Positions 28,164 to 37,009 of a stretch of 64,000 bases of DNA are shown piece after piece. Position 1 is the stretch's first letter. Each line of letters begins with the position of its first letter. The translations under genes and the position numbers were made by a program. The DNA comes from Xenococcaceae cyanobacterium MO_188.B32. Lineage in GTDB: Bacteria > Cyanobacteriota > Cyanobacteriia > Cyanobacteriales > Xenococcaceae. Below the pieces are notes generated by a model. It searched no databases. It was not told where the DNA came from and saw nothing but the letters and a program-made list of their open reading frames with translations. The DNA lies in the NCBI GenBank assembly GCA_030065635.1, contig JASJDJ010000002.1:29355-93354 (forward strand), in the 5' to 3' direction.

Positions 28164-31100
28164 ATGCTTAATTTCCATCAACGGTCAAAACGCAAACGGG
28201 GAGTAATTCTCTCTCCCGTTGGTTGGCAGCGTCTCCAGTCGGCTCAAAAACAATCAGAAACAGAAGCAAACGGAGGACATCCCTACACTCTAGAAGACTT
28301 AAATGAGTTAACGGGACTCAGTTCCCATACTCTCACCAAAGTACGTCGGCGCAAAAGTCCTATAGATAAGCGTTCGCTAGAAGACTACTTTAATGCTTTT
28401 AATCTTACCCTCACTCCTAGTGACTACACTAGACTAACTTCGGCAACACAAATCCCCAGCGAACGAGTAATTCCCCGTCAACAAGATTGGGGAGAAGCGA
28501 TCGATGTTTCCGTATTTTATGGTCGCACTTCAGAACTAGCTACGTTAGAAACATGGATTCAAACCGCTCGTTGTCGCTTGATAGCAGTCTTAGGTATGGG
28601 AGGCATTGGCAAAACCGCTTTAGCAGTCAAAATAGCCCAACAGCTTCAGGAGCAGTTTGAATATGTAATTTGGCGCAGTTTACGCAACGCTCCTCCTCTA
28701 AAAACTCTTTTGGGCGAGCTAATCTCATTTTTATCAGGAGGGCAGGAAACCGAAGCAGAAATTAAGTCACTCCTTCAGTGTTTGCGCTCCTCTCGCAGTC
28801 TAGTAATTTTAGACAATGTCGAGACAATTTTACGAGCGGGCGATTGCGCTGGACAATATCGAACTGGCTATGAAAATTATGGTCAACTATTCAGGTTAGT
28901 GGGGGAAACTGCCCACTCTAGCTGTCTGATGCTGACTAGTAGAGAAAAACCCGCTGAATTTGCTGCCCTAGAAGGAATAGAGTTATCAGTTCGCTCTCTA
29001 CAGTTAAAAGGTTCTGCCGAGGCTGCCCAAAAATTAATTCAAGCCAAAGGATTATCTGGTTCAGAGCAACAGCAGCAACTGTTATGCTCTCGCTATGGTG
29101 GTAATCCTTTGGCTTTGAAGATTGTAGCTACTTCGATACAAGACTTATTTGATGGTGAAATTGAGGCATTTTTAACTCAAGACACGGCAGTTTTTAACAG
29201 TCTTCAAAAATTGCTAGACCGACAATTTGAACGTCTTTCTGATTTAGAGAAGACGATTATGTATTGGTTAGCAATTAATCGAGAGTGGACGACTATTGCT
29301 GAGTTATTAGAGGATATTGTGCCGAAGGTTTCTAAAGGAAACTTATTAGAAGCTCTAGAATCTTTGATTTGGCGAAGTCTTATTGAAAGACAAGCGGGTA
29401 GTTATACTCAACAGCCAGTAGTCATGGAGTATGTCAGCGATCGCTTAATTGAGCAGGTAACTTGCGAGCTTACCCAGGCTAATTCTCTCCTACCCCCCTG
29501 TCCTTCCGAACCTTTACCCCTTTTCCATCGTCATGCACTGCTTAAAACTACCGTCCAAGACTATGTTAGAGAGAGTCAAATTCGCCTCATATTAGAACCG
29601 ATCGCTGCTCGACTACTTACTACTTTTGGTTCTCTCACGGCGATCGCACAGCAAATCCAGAAAATCTTGCAGTTATGGCGAGATTCACAGATATCATTAT
29701 CTGGCTACGGTGGTGGGAACTTAATCAATCTTGCTCATAGTCTCCACATAGATTTAACAGGCTATGACTTTTCTGGCCTGAGGATCTGGCAAGCTTATCT
29801 TCAAGGAGTAAATTTACAGCAAGTCAATTTTGCCTACGCCGATCTAGCCAAGTCAGTTTTTACTCAGACCTTCGGGAGTATTTTAACTGTAGCTTTCAGC
29901 CCTAATGGCAAATTCTTAGCTATAGGAGATACTAAAGGAGATGTTCATCTCTGGCAAGTTACTCCATCGCGATCGCTCTTGACTTTTCAGGGACATACTA
30001 GTTGGGTTTTATCACTAGCCTGGAGTCCCGACGGCAATATACTTGCTAGTAGTTCCTATGATAAAACCATCAGGCTTTGGAATCCTCTTACAGGTCAATG
30101 CGTAAAAACTTTTACAGGACATACCAATTGGGTTTTATCAATAGCCTGGAGTCCTGATGGCAATATGCTTGCTAGTGGGGGGGATGACCAAACCATCAGG
30201 CTGTGGGATGTCCGTAAGGAGAAATGCCTTAAGATTTTATCTGGACATACTAATTGGGTTATGTCAGTAGCCTGGAGTCCTGATGGCAATATACTTGCTA
30301 GTGGGGGGGATGACCAAACCATTAGGCTGTGGGATGTCCGTAAGGAGAAATGCCTCAAGATTTTATCTGGACATACTAATTGGGTCAGATCGGTAGCAAT
30401 AAGTCCTGATGGACAAACTATTGCCAGTGGAAGTGACGATCGAACAATCAAACTCTGGCATCTCCATACCGGTCGATGTCTCAAAACTTTAACGGGACAT
30501 ACCTATTGGGTCTCATCGGTAGCTTGGAGTCCCAAAGGACAAAACCTTGCTAGTAGCTCTCATGACCAAACCATCAAGCTTTGGGATGTTAATAAAGGAA
30601 AATGTCTCAAAACTCTACATGGGCATACTAAATGGGTATGGTCATTAGCTTGGAGTCCCGATAGTAAGGCTCTTGCCAGTGGCTCTTACGACCAAAGTGT
30701 AAGACTTTGGAATCCTAGCACGGGTCAATGTCTCAAAAATTTGCAAGGCTATACCAATTGGATATTTTCAGTTTCTTGGAGTCCTGATGGACATATAGTT
30801 GCCAGTAGCAGCGAGGATCGAACTGTAAAGCTCTGGGATATACGACAAAGAAAGTGCCTCAAAACCTTGTTTGGACATACTGGTCTAGTTGGGTCGGTAG
30901 CAATAAGCCCCGACGGAAAAATAGTTGCCAGTGGCAGTGATGACCAAACCGTCAGACTCTGGGATACCGAACGGGGTAGGTGCCTTAAAACTTGCACTGG
31001 ACATACTGGTTTGGTTTGGTCAGTAGCAATAAGCCCCGACGGAAAAATAGTTGCTAGTGGCAGTAACGATCGAACTGTAAAACTCTGGGAAATAAGTACA

Positions 31101-31730
31101 GGTCAATGTTTGCTCTCTTTAGAAGGACATAGTGATTCAGTTCATTCTGTAGCATGGAGTCCTGACGGACACATCATCGCTAGTGGTTCTTACGATCGAA
31201 CTGTGAGGTTATGGAACCCCAAAACAGGTCGATGCTTGCTCTCTTTACATGGGCATGAAAATTGGATTAGGTCAGTAGCCTTTAGTCCCGACGGACAAAC
31301 TCTAGCCAGTGGGTCTTATGACCAAACTGTTAGACTTTGGAATATCGATCGAGGTAAATGTTTCAAAATCTTGCAGGGGCATAAAAGTCATGTTTGGTCA
31401 GTAGCCTTTAGTCCCGACGGACACATCATCGCTAGTGGCAGTGAAGATCGCACTATCAAACTCTGGGATGCTAAACAAGGTAAATGTCTCAAAACCTTGG
31501 AGGGACACGACAGTCAGGTTTGGTCGGTAGCCTTCAGTCCTGACGGACAAACCCTAGCCAGTAGTAGTTCTGATGAAACAATTAAGCTTTGGGAGCTTAA
31601 GACAGGTGAATGTCTGACAACTTTGAGAGCTGCACGACCCTATGAAGAAATGAATATTACGGGTATAACTGGTTTAACCGAAACTCAAAAAGAAACTTTG
31701 AAAGTTTTAGGAGCAGTGGAAAAGAAATAA
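28164..31730 (+). CDS. STAND NTPase with 14 WD40 repeats
   Basis: 1188 residues. An N-terminal helix-turn-helix-like segment (YTLEDLNELTGLSSHTLTKV, about 41-60), an NB-ARC NTPase with P-loop GMGGIGKTAL (about 144), Walker B SLVILDNVE, sensor TSREK and GGNPLAL, then a winged-helix and helical linker. From residue about 570 there are 14 WD40 repeats of 42 residues, enough for two seven-bladed propellers. C-terminal tail RPYEEMNITGITGLTETQKETLK is typical of this cyanobacterial class. STAND proteins oligomerise on ligand sensing and serve signalling or defence. No fused effector is visible besides the N-terminal segment. Blades 3 and 4 are nearly identical in DNA. Confidence 0.93.
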   Translation: MLNFHQRSKRKRGVILSPVGWQRLQSAQKQSETEANGGHPYTLEDLNELTGLSSHTLTKVRRRKSPIDKRSLEDYFNAFNLTLTPSDYTRLTSATQIPSERVIPRQQDWGEAIDVSVFYGRTSELATLETWIQTARCRLIAVLGMGGIGKTALAVKIAQQLQEQFEYVIWRSLRNAPPLKTLLGELISFLSGGQETEAEIKSLLQCLRSSRSLVILDNVETILRAGDCAGQYRTGYENYGQLFRLVGETAHSSCLMLTSREKPAEFAALEGIELSVRSLQLKGSAEAAQKLIQAKGLSGSEQQQQLLCSRYGGNPLALKIVATSIQDLFDGEIEAFLTQDTAVFNSLQKLLDRQFERLSDLEKTIMYWLAINREWTTIAELLEDIVPKVSKGNLLEALESLIWRSLIERQAGSYTQQPVVMEYVSDRLIEQVTCELTQANSLLPPCPSEPLPLFHRHALLKTTVQDYVRESQIRLILEPIAARLLTTFGSLTAIAQQIQKILQLWRDSQISLSGYGGGNLINLAHSLHIDLTGYDFSGLRIWQAYLQGVNLQQVNFAYADLAKSVFTQTFGSILTVAFSPNGKFLAIGDTKGDVHLWQVTPSRSLLTFQGHTSWVLSLAWSPDGNILASSSYDKTIRLWNPLTGQCVKTFTGHTNWVLSIAWSPDGNMLASGGDDQTIRLWDVRKEKCLKILSGHTNWVMSVAWSPDGNILASGGDDQTIRLWDVRKEKCLKILSGHTNWVRSVAISPDGQTIASGSDDRTIKLWHLHTGRCLKTLTGHTYWVSSVAWSPKGQNLASSSHDQTIKLWDVNKGKCLKTLHGHTKWVWSLAWSPDSKALASGSYDQSVRLWNPSTGQCLKNLQGYTNWIFSVSWSPDGHIVASSSEDRTVKLWDIRQRKCLKTLFGHTGLVGSVAISPDGKIVASGSDDQTVRLWDTERGRCLKTCTGHTGLVWSVAISPDGKIVASGSNDRTVKLWEISTGQCLLSLEGHSDSVHSVAWSPDGHIIASGSYDRTVRLWNPKTGRCLLSLHGHENWIRSVAFSPDGQTLASGSYDQTVRLWNIDRGKCFKILQGHKSHVWSVAFSPDGHIIASGSEDRTIKLWDAKQGKCLKTLEGHDSQVWSVAFSPDGQTLASSSSDETIKLWELKTGECLTTLRAARPYEEMNITGITGLTETQKETLKVLGAVEKK

Positions 31731-31748
31731 CCAATTTTGTCGGGGTAT

Positions 31749-32345
31749 TTAAACTTTGGGCAGTGTTACTTTACGGGGTTGATTTTGATATTTACCTTTT
31801 CTGTCTTCGTAAGTTGTTTGACAGGGTTCACCTTCAAAGAACAGTAATTGTACTACTCCTTCATTAGCATATATTCGACAATCCGCATTAGAAGAATTAG
31901 AAAATTCTAAAGTTAAGGAACCAGACCAGGAAGCCTCGGCAGGAGTAATGTTGGCTATTAAACCGACTCTGGCATAAGTCGATTTTCCCAGACAAATAGC
32001 AGTTACGTTAGGAGGCATTTGTAGTTTTTCTAGAGCGACCCCTAAACCATAACTGTGTGCCGGAATAATAAAATAATCTCCATATTCATCATGTTGCAAG
32101 GGAACTGGTTCTAAGTTTTGCGGATTAAAGTTTTTCGGATTGACGACAGTACCAGGAATATGCTTAAAAACTAGTAACTCAGATTTATCTAAGCGAAGAT
32201 CGTATCCATAAGAAGATAATCCGTAACTTAAGGCTGGAACGGTTGCTCCGGATTCTAATCTCACTTCTCTCACTAATTTTTCTTCAAAAGGGGTAATCAT
32301 CCCCTTTTTTGCTTGTTCGATTATCCATTTGTCATTTTTGAGCAT
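31749..32345 (-). CDS. dcd: dCTP deaminase
   Basis: Deaminates dCTP to dUTP for thymidylate synthesis. 198 residues. Trimeric dUTPase-like fold; LSYGLSSYGYDLRL near the N-terminus, GKSTYARVGL and the active-site stretch TPAEASWSGSLTLEFSN containing the catalytic Glu. Tail to tail with the WD40 gene, 18 bases apart. Confidence 0.95.
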   Translation of the reverse strand: MLKNDKWIIEQAKKGMITPFEEKLVREVRLESGATVPALSYGLSSYGYDLRLDKSELLVFKHIPGTVVNPKNFNPQNLEPVPLQHDEYGDYFIIPAHSYGLGVALEKLQMPPNVTAICLGKSTYARVGLIANITPAEASWSGSLTLEFSNSSNADCRIYANEGVVQLLFFEGEPCQTTYEDRKGKYQNQPRKVTLPKV

Positions 32346-32421
32346 AAAATAAATTTATCCTAGTACCTATATACTTATGTTTTAGCCAGTATTAGCACAA
32401 CAGAATAAATCTATCATTACT

Positions 32422-32616
32422 ATGCCAGGTCTAAAAAATCTTCTTATTACTTTATTAATAACTATCTCCATCAACTCGATCGATCTTGGTGGTGAGTTTG
32501 CTGGTGAAATGTATTTGAAAGGAGAAGTCGAGCGAGAACTGTCTTTAATTGGGGTAGAACAGTCTGGTATCGATCGAACTATAGATAAAAGCACTGGTAC
32601 TATTGTAACTAAATAA
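32422..32616 (+). CDS. Possible small protein, 64 aa
   Basis: Hydrophobic N-terminus (LKNLLITLLITISINSI) like a signal sequence or membrane anchor, then a hydrophilic tail (EVERELSLIGVEQSGIDRTIDK). No Shine-Dalgarno is seen and an opposite-strand frame overlaps, so it may be chance. Not recognised. Confidence 0.3.
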   Translation: MPGLKNLLITLLITISINSIDLGGEFAGEMYLKGEVERELSLIGVEQSGIDRTIDKSTGTIVTK

Positions 32617-32630
32617 TATGAAAGATAAGT

Positions 32631-32732
32631 TGTTAGTGGTTAGTGGTTAGTTGTTAGTTATTAATACTCACTACTCGCTACTCGCTACTCTACAAACTAA
32701 AAGCTAAAAGCTAATAGCTAATAGCTAATAGC
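32631..32732. repeat. STRR cluster of several heptamers
   Basis: Successive 7-mer runs: GTTAGTG/GTTAGTT four copies, then CACTACT/CGCTACT three copies, then AAGCTAA/TAGCTAA about five copies. The first and last blocks are roughly complementary. No gene. Confidence 0.85.
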
Positions 32733-32738
32733 TTCGAT

Positions 32739-33260
32739 CTAAGCGTTCAAATCTTGAAAAGCAAAACGAATTTGTTCCAAACGTCTACGGTTTACTCCTA
32801 AGTCAGATTCTCCTAAGCGAGATGCCGAACGCAAATGAATCACTTTTTCATCTGGAGGAAAATAAAATTCTAGATCGTCGATAAAACCAATAAGTCGACT
32901 TTCAGATTGAGCATAAATGTAATTGTCTGTCTGTTCGACAACCTGGGTACGGGGAACAACCGTAAGTACTTTTAGTAAAGTTTCTCTGGCTGTATCTAAA
33001 TCTGTATCGTAAACGATAGGGGCAATGAGATGAGAATCATCAGCGTCTTGACTGAGGACACAATTGGGAGAATTAGGACAAGAAGATAAATGACCTTCAT
33101 TGACTCCTAAGCTATCGGGAGCATGACCGGCAAAAATGTTCTTGACTATCGGCAATGCTGCTATTTGAGAGGAGGGAATAGCCCAAGCAGTAGTAGGGAG
33201 AATAAAGCTACTGGTGAGGACAATTAATATTCCTAAAATAGTTGAGATAAAACGGTACAT
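32739..33260 (-). CDS. Exported DUF1499 family protein
   Basis: 173 residues with a signal peptide (LGILIVLTSSFILPTTAWA). Core features of DUF1499: CPNSPNCVLSQ with two Cys, then a mixed domain ending RLIGFIDDLEFYFPPDEKVIHLRSASRLGESDLGVNRRRLEQIR. The SRxGxSDLGVNRxR ending is the family hallmark. Function unknown. It ends next to an STRR and its start abuts the truncated TnpB. Confidence 0.88.
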   Translation of the reverse strand: MYRFISTILGILIVLTSSFILPTTAWAIPSSQIAALPIVKNIFAGHAPDSLGVNEGHLSSCPNSPNCVLSQDADDSHLIAPIVYDTDLDTARETLLKVLTVVPRTQVVEQTDNYIYAQSESRLIGFIDDLEFYFPPDEKVIHLRSASRLGESDLGVNRRRLEQIRFAFQDLNA

Positions 33261-33301
33261 TTGTTGTTGATTGTTAATTGTTGATTATTTTATCTTTAAG
33301 A

Positions 33302-33946
33302 TTAGATTTAGGGTTCGGTAAGTTTGTAGCTACCAGTGATGGCGAAGAGATTACAAGACCTCGGTTTTTCAAAATATTACAGCGCAAGCTTGAATTGCTG
33401 CAACGTAGACTAAGAAACAAGCAAAAAGGTTCTAATAATCGGCATAAGTTAAACCAGAAAATAGCTAGACTACATCAGCGTATATCCGATACTAGAAAAG
33501 ACTGGCATTTTAAGCTAGCTCATCATCTCTGTGATGGTGCTGGCATGATATTTGTAGAAGATATCAACTTTGTCTCGTGGGCTAGAGGGATGCTTTCTAG
33601 TTCTTCCGCCGATGCGGGATTCGGTCAGTTTGTGAACATCCTGCAATGGGTATGCTGGAAGAGCGATACCTACTTTGGCAAAGTAGATAAAAATGGTACT
33701 TCTCAAACTTGCCCAAACTGTGGCGCACATACAGGCAAGAAAGAATTAGAAGTTAGAATCCATAATTGCCCTGAGTGCGGATATTTTACTACGCGAGATG
33801 TAGCAGCAGCCCAGGAAGTGAGAAACCGAGGGATAAAGGCGGTCGGGCAGATCGTCTCAGAAAATGTCTGTGGACTCAGAACGACGGGGAGTATCACACG
33901 CGATGCTCTAGTTGGTGGGGAACGAAGCAGAAAACTAGCATCATGA
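33302..33946 (+). pseudogene. tnpB: TnpB (IS200/IS605) missing its N-terminal half
   Basis: The retained part starts at the RuvC-I strand (LDLGFGKFVATSDGEEI), continues with GSNNRHKLNQKIARLHQRI and IFVEDINF (RuvC-II Glu), a zinc ribbon (CPNC...CPEC) and RuvC-III TTRDVAAAQ. About 170 N-terminal residues (WED/REC lobe) are missing, cut directly next to the DUF1499 start, so it cannot be an active RNA-guided nuclease. The intact right end follows. Confidence 0.85.
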
Positions 33947-33987
33947 GGTGCTAGAATCCCGCGTCAAGGAGCACGGGAGTATGTCAA
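33947..33987 (+). mobile_element. IS200/IS605 right end with remnant omega-RNA 3' part
   Basis: After the tnpB stop, GAATCCCGCG...CACGGGAGTATGTCAA forms a short TCCCG/CGGGA hairpin followed by GTCAA, the usual 3' end of this IS group and of its guide RNA scaffold. The guide would start at 33988. No TnpA is nearby. Confidence 0.6.
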
Positions 33988-34100
33988 TCAGGAGGTACAT
34001 TTGATGGCAGTTACTGGTGACTGGGAAGAAAATGACGCTTGTATGCCCTAATCCCTGAAACCGACGAATTATGTACCTTATAAGTCTAAGAATTGCTAGA

Positions 34101-35120
34101 TTACTTTAATTGCAAAGCATGAAGAATAGAACCAATTAATCCTACTTGAGGATTGAGAATAATATGAAGAGGAATTTTGTCTAGCAATGGACTCATTCTT
34201 CCTTTTTCTTTAAAAGCTAATAAAAAACGTTCTTCTTTCATTAGAGGCAAAATTTTAGCAGCAATACCACCAGCAATATAAATACCGCCATAGGGAAGAA
34301 AGTTGAGAGCTAGATTGCCTGTCTCTGCACCATATGCCTCAACAAATATTTCCATAGTTTTGATGCAAAGAGGATCGCTCCTATTAAGAGCAGCTTGACT
34401 GATAATAGCAGCAGCATCGATCGTTTTGTTTTGTTGTTGTTCCCAACTCCGAATTTTATCACCTATTGCCGAGGATTCTCGCTCAAAATTAGAGTCTCGT
34501 AGATATTGATAAATATTCACAATTCCTTGACCAGAAACTACCCTTTCTACAGAAATATGTTCTTGGTTAAGTTTAGTTTGTAAATACTGTAAAAGGTCAA
34601 TTTCTATTTGATTACGGGGAGCAAAATCTGTATGTCCTCCTTCTGAAGGAAATGGTTGATAATCTTCTTTTCGAGGAATTAAAAAACCTTCTCCTAAACC
34701 CGTTCCTGCACCAATAATAGCTATGGGTGAGTTTGAGTTAAATTCTCCTATTTGTAGAGTATATAAATCTTTTTTTTGTAATCCTAAAACTCCATAACTA
34801 TTAGCAGCAAAATCGTTAATTAGACTAACTTTTTCAATTTCTAATTCTCGTTCTAGTCCTTCGCTATTTAAAGTCCAGTTTAAATTAGTTAAATTTGAAC
34901 TATTGTTGACAACAGGACCAGCGATCGCAAAACAAGCTATTGTTGGTTTTTTATTATTTGCTGTAGCGAGAAATTTTTGTACCATCGGTACTAAATCGGG
35001 AAAATGATTACTAACATAAGTAGATTCGGTGATAGTGTCAAAAGATTTGTTATTTTTCTCTACAGATACCAAGCGTAGAATTGTTTTAGTTCCGCCTATA
35101 TCTCCGACTAGTATTAACAT
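34101..35120 (-). CDS. glk: Glucokinase
   Basis: Phosphorylates glucose with ATP. 339 residues. N-terminal phosphate-binding GDIGGTKTILRL, sugar-site region NLNWTLNSE...LINDFAAN (catalytic Asp), GAGTGLGEGFL and GGIAAKILP. This is the E. coli-type ROK-unlike glucokinase family common in cyanobacteria. The downstream gap to the TnpB right end is only about 110 bases. Confidence 0.95.
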   Translation of the reverse strand: MLILVGDIGGTKTILRLVSVEKNNKSFDTITESTYVSNHFPDLVPMVQKFLATANNKKPTIACFAIAGPVVNNSSNLTNLNWTLNSEGLERELEIEKVSLINDFAANSYGVLGLQKKDLYTLQIGEFNSNSPIAIIGAGTGLGEGFLIPRKEDYQPFPSEGGHTDFAPRNQIEIDLLQYLQTKLNQEHISVERVVSGQGIVNIYQYLRDSNFERESSAIGDKIRSWEQQQNKTIDAAAIISQAALNRSDPLCIKTMEIFVEAYGAETGNLALNFLPYGGIYIAGGIAAKILPLMKEERFLLAFKEKGRMSPLLDKIPLHIILNPQVGLIGSILHALQLK

Positions 35121-35145
35121 AGATTATAGATTATAGATTGATTAT

Positions 35146-35640
35146 TTAAAATTTTGCACCAGGTTGTTGAAGAAATTCTTTTTCTTCTGGAGTACTTTCT
35201 CTACCTAATATACGATCGCGATGAGGAAAGCGTCCAAAACGTTCAATTACCTGAAAATGACGATAAGCATAATCAATAGTAGTTTGACTATTAGGATCGC
35301 CTTTGAGAGTCTCAAATAATTTTACTGCTGTTTGTCGATCTGCCAAGTTCTCACTGTGTTAAAAAGGAAGATAAATAAACCAACGTTGTACTGGCAATAA
35401 CTGTCGATCGAAACCTTGAGATACAGCCTGCTTAGATAAATTTAGAGTTTGGGTATCGGTAACAAAAGCTTTGGGGAAATCACAAAATATATTTCGCGGA
35501 AATCGATCTAGAATAATAACTAATGCCAGATAACTTAAGGCTTGTTTTTGCCATTGAATTAATTTTCCTTTTGCTGCTTGTTGATGAATTTCTAAAAAGC
35601 GCGATTGCAATTGTAGATTAAATTTTCGCTCTTTTATAAA
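35146..35640 (-). pseudogene. DUF924 family gene broken by two in-frame stops
   Basis: The minus strand encodes the family's conserved parts in one frame: FIKERKFNLQLQSRFLE, LALVIILDRFPRNIF, VQRWFIYLPF, then a TAA (35361-35359) where homologues have Glu (LPFEHSEN here LPF-stop-HSEN), then LADRQTAVKLF and YAYRHFQVIERFGRFPHRDRILGRESTPEE. The first part is also headed by a TGA (35643-35641) where Trp is expected (WFIK). The N-terminal third is missing. So it is a decaying gene, or translation reads through. Function unknown. Confidence 0.85.
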
Positions 35641-35998
35641 TCAAAAATCAAAAACTGTTATCCAGACTACTAAAGTTTCTTTTTTTTGTTTCACTAGTTA
35701 CAGATAAATTACTAATTATATTTATAATTACTTTTGGGTTTAGATAACTTGAACACTCGCTCTGAGAACATATAAAAATATTTTTTTAAATTTTTTATAT
35801 GTTCGTCTTTGCTATAAAATAGTGTCATGGAAAACAATCGAAGTATATTTGAATTAAAATAATAATTGAAAATATTTAATTATTTATTGATAAGAATATT
35901 TTCGATTGAATCAATATTTAAATATAGAAATTATCAGAATTAACTGGCAGTTCTGTTTAATTAAAATAACTTAATACTAGTTAGTGGTTTAATTTCTC
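35641..35998. other. Intergenic AT-rich region
   Basis: 358 bases of very AT-rich DNA with poly-T/A tracts, likely holding the promoter of the GGDEF gene. No ORF with a ribosome site and no convincing hairpin was seen. Confidence 0.6.
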
Positions 35999-36664
35999 TT
36001 GGACGAACAAATCAAGGAATATTTACAGCAACTAGAGGGGAAAGTACAAGATTTAACTTTATCTCTTCACCAAATCGAATCTCGATTAACCGATGAAATA
36101 AATCAACATCGGCAAGCTCAGATTGCCTTTCAAAAGGTCAAACAGGAGTTAGAATTTTTGGCTACCACAGATAGCCTGACTCAAATTCCCAATCGTCATT
36201 GTTTCGATCGATATCTCAATCAAGAGTGGACTCGCTTGACCAGAGAACAAGCTTCCATATCTTTATTACTTTGTGATGTAGATTATTTTAAAGAGTATAA
36301 CGATGCCTATGGTCATCAAGCTGGAGATAATTGTTTGAGAATGGTGGCTCAAACTCTTAAAAATGGAGTTCAACGACCAGCAGACCTAGTAGCTCGTTAT
36401 GGCGGTGATGAGTTTGCGGTCGTTTTACCCAAAACTAATTTATTTGGGGCAGTTAAGATTGCAGAAAAAATGTTGATTGACGTTGCTAAACTACAAATTC
36501 CCAATCCTAGTTCGGATAATAGTCAAGTAGTTACTATTAGTATCGGTATAGCGAGTCAAATTCCCGCGTGCGGACAATCAGTAGAGACTTTAATTAACCA
36601 AGCAGACCAAGCTTTATATCAAGCTAAGACAGAAGGAAAAAATAGATTTGTCGTCAGTTCTTAG
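35999..36664 (+). CDS. Diguanylate cyclase, GGDEF domain
   Basis: 221 residues. Makes c-di-GMP. An N-terminal coiled coil (about 1-55) precedes the GGDEF domain: LTQIPNRHCFDRYL, DVDYFKEYNDAYGHQAGDNCL, RYGGDEFAVVL with the intact catalytic motif. The inhibitory I-site RxxD (RPAD) lies five residues before it, so product feedback is likely. No sensor domain is present. TTG is the apparent start; no good alternative was seen. Confidence 0.9.
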   Translation: MDEQIKEYLQQLEGKVQDLTLSLHQIESRLTDEINQHRQAQIAFQKVKQELEFLATTDSLTQIPNRHCFDRYLNQEWTRLTREQASISLLLCDVDYFKEYNDAYGHQAGDNCLRMVAQTLKNGVQRPADLVARYGGDEFAVVLPKTNLFGAVKIAEKMLIDVAKLQIPNPSSDNSQVVTISIGIASQIPACGQSVETLINQADQALYQAKTEGKNRFVVSS

Positions 36665-36883
36665 TCTAACTTGTCACTAAAAAAAACTTAACCTTTACTT
36701 TATTTTTAACTTAAATTAAAGCAAATTATCTTTTGCACCAATTGTCAATTTAGCTTAAATAGTAGTTTTACCAGGAAACTGGAGCAAAAGCAAAATGACG
36801 AGCGATCGGCTTAAATAATATCTAAATCTCGGACAAGGATAAATTGAATATTTTTTTTGTTCACTTCGGTCTTATTTTTTTGG

Positions 36884-36897
36884 TATCTTATCGTACA
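36884..36897 (+). promoter_or_regulatory. NtcA-binding site upstream of urtA
   Basis: GTATCTTATCGTAC is a perfect GTA-N8-TAC palindromic core. It lies about 112 bases before the urtA start. The global nitrogen regulator NtcA activates urt genes under nitrogen shortage. A canonical TAN3T box at the usual 20-24-base distance is not obvious. Confidence 0.75.
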
Positions 36898-37009
36898 ATT
36901 ACATCCCAAATAGTTAAACAGATCGATTAAGAGCGTTGTAACTATATGTCTTTGTGCATATCATGCTATAGGTCTTAAGAATGGTTACTAAAATTAAAGA
37001 GTGAGAGTG

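Noticed and set aside
32631..32732. Tandem repeats as a CRISPR array
   Set aside because: Units are 7 bases with no spacers and no cas genes; they are STRRs.
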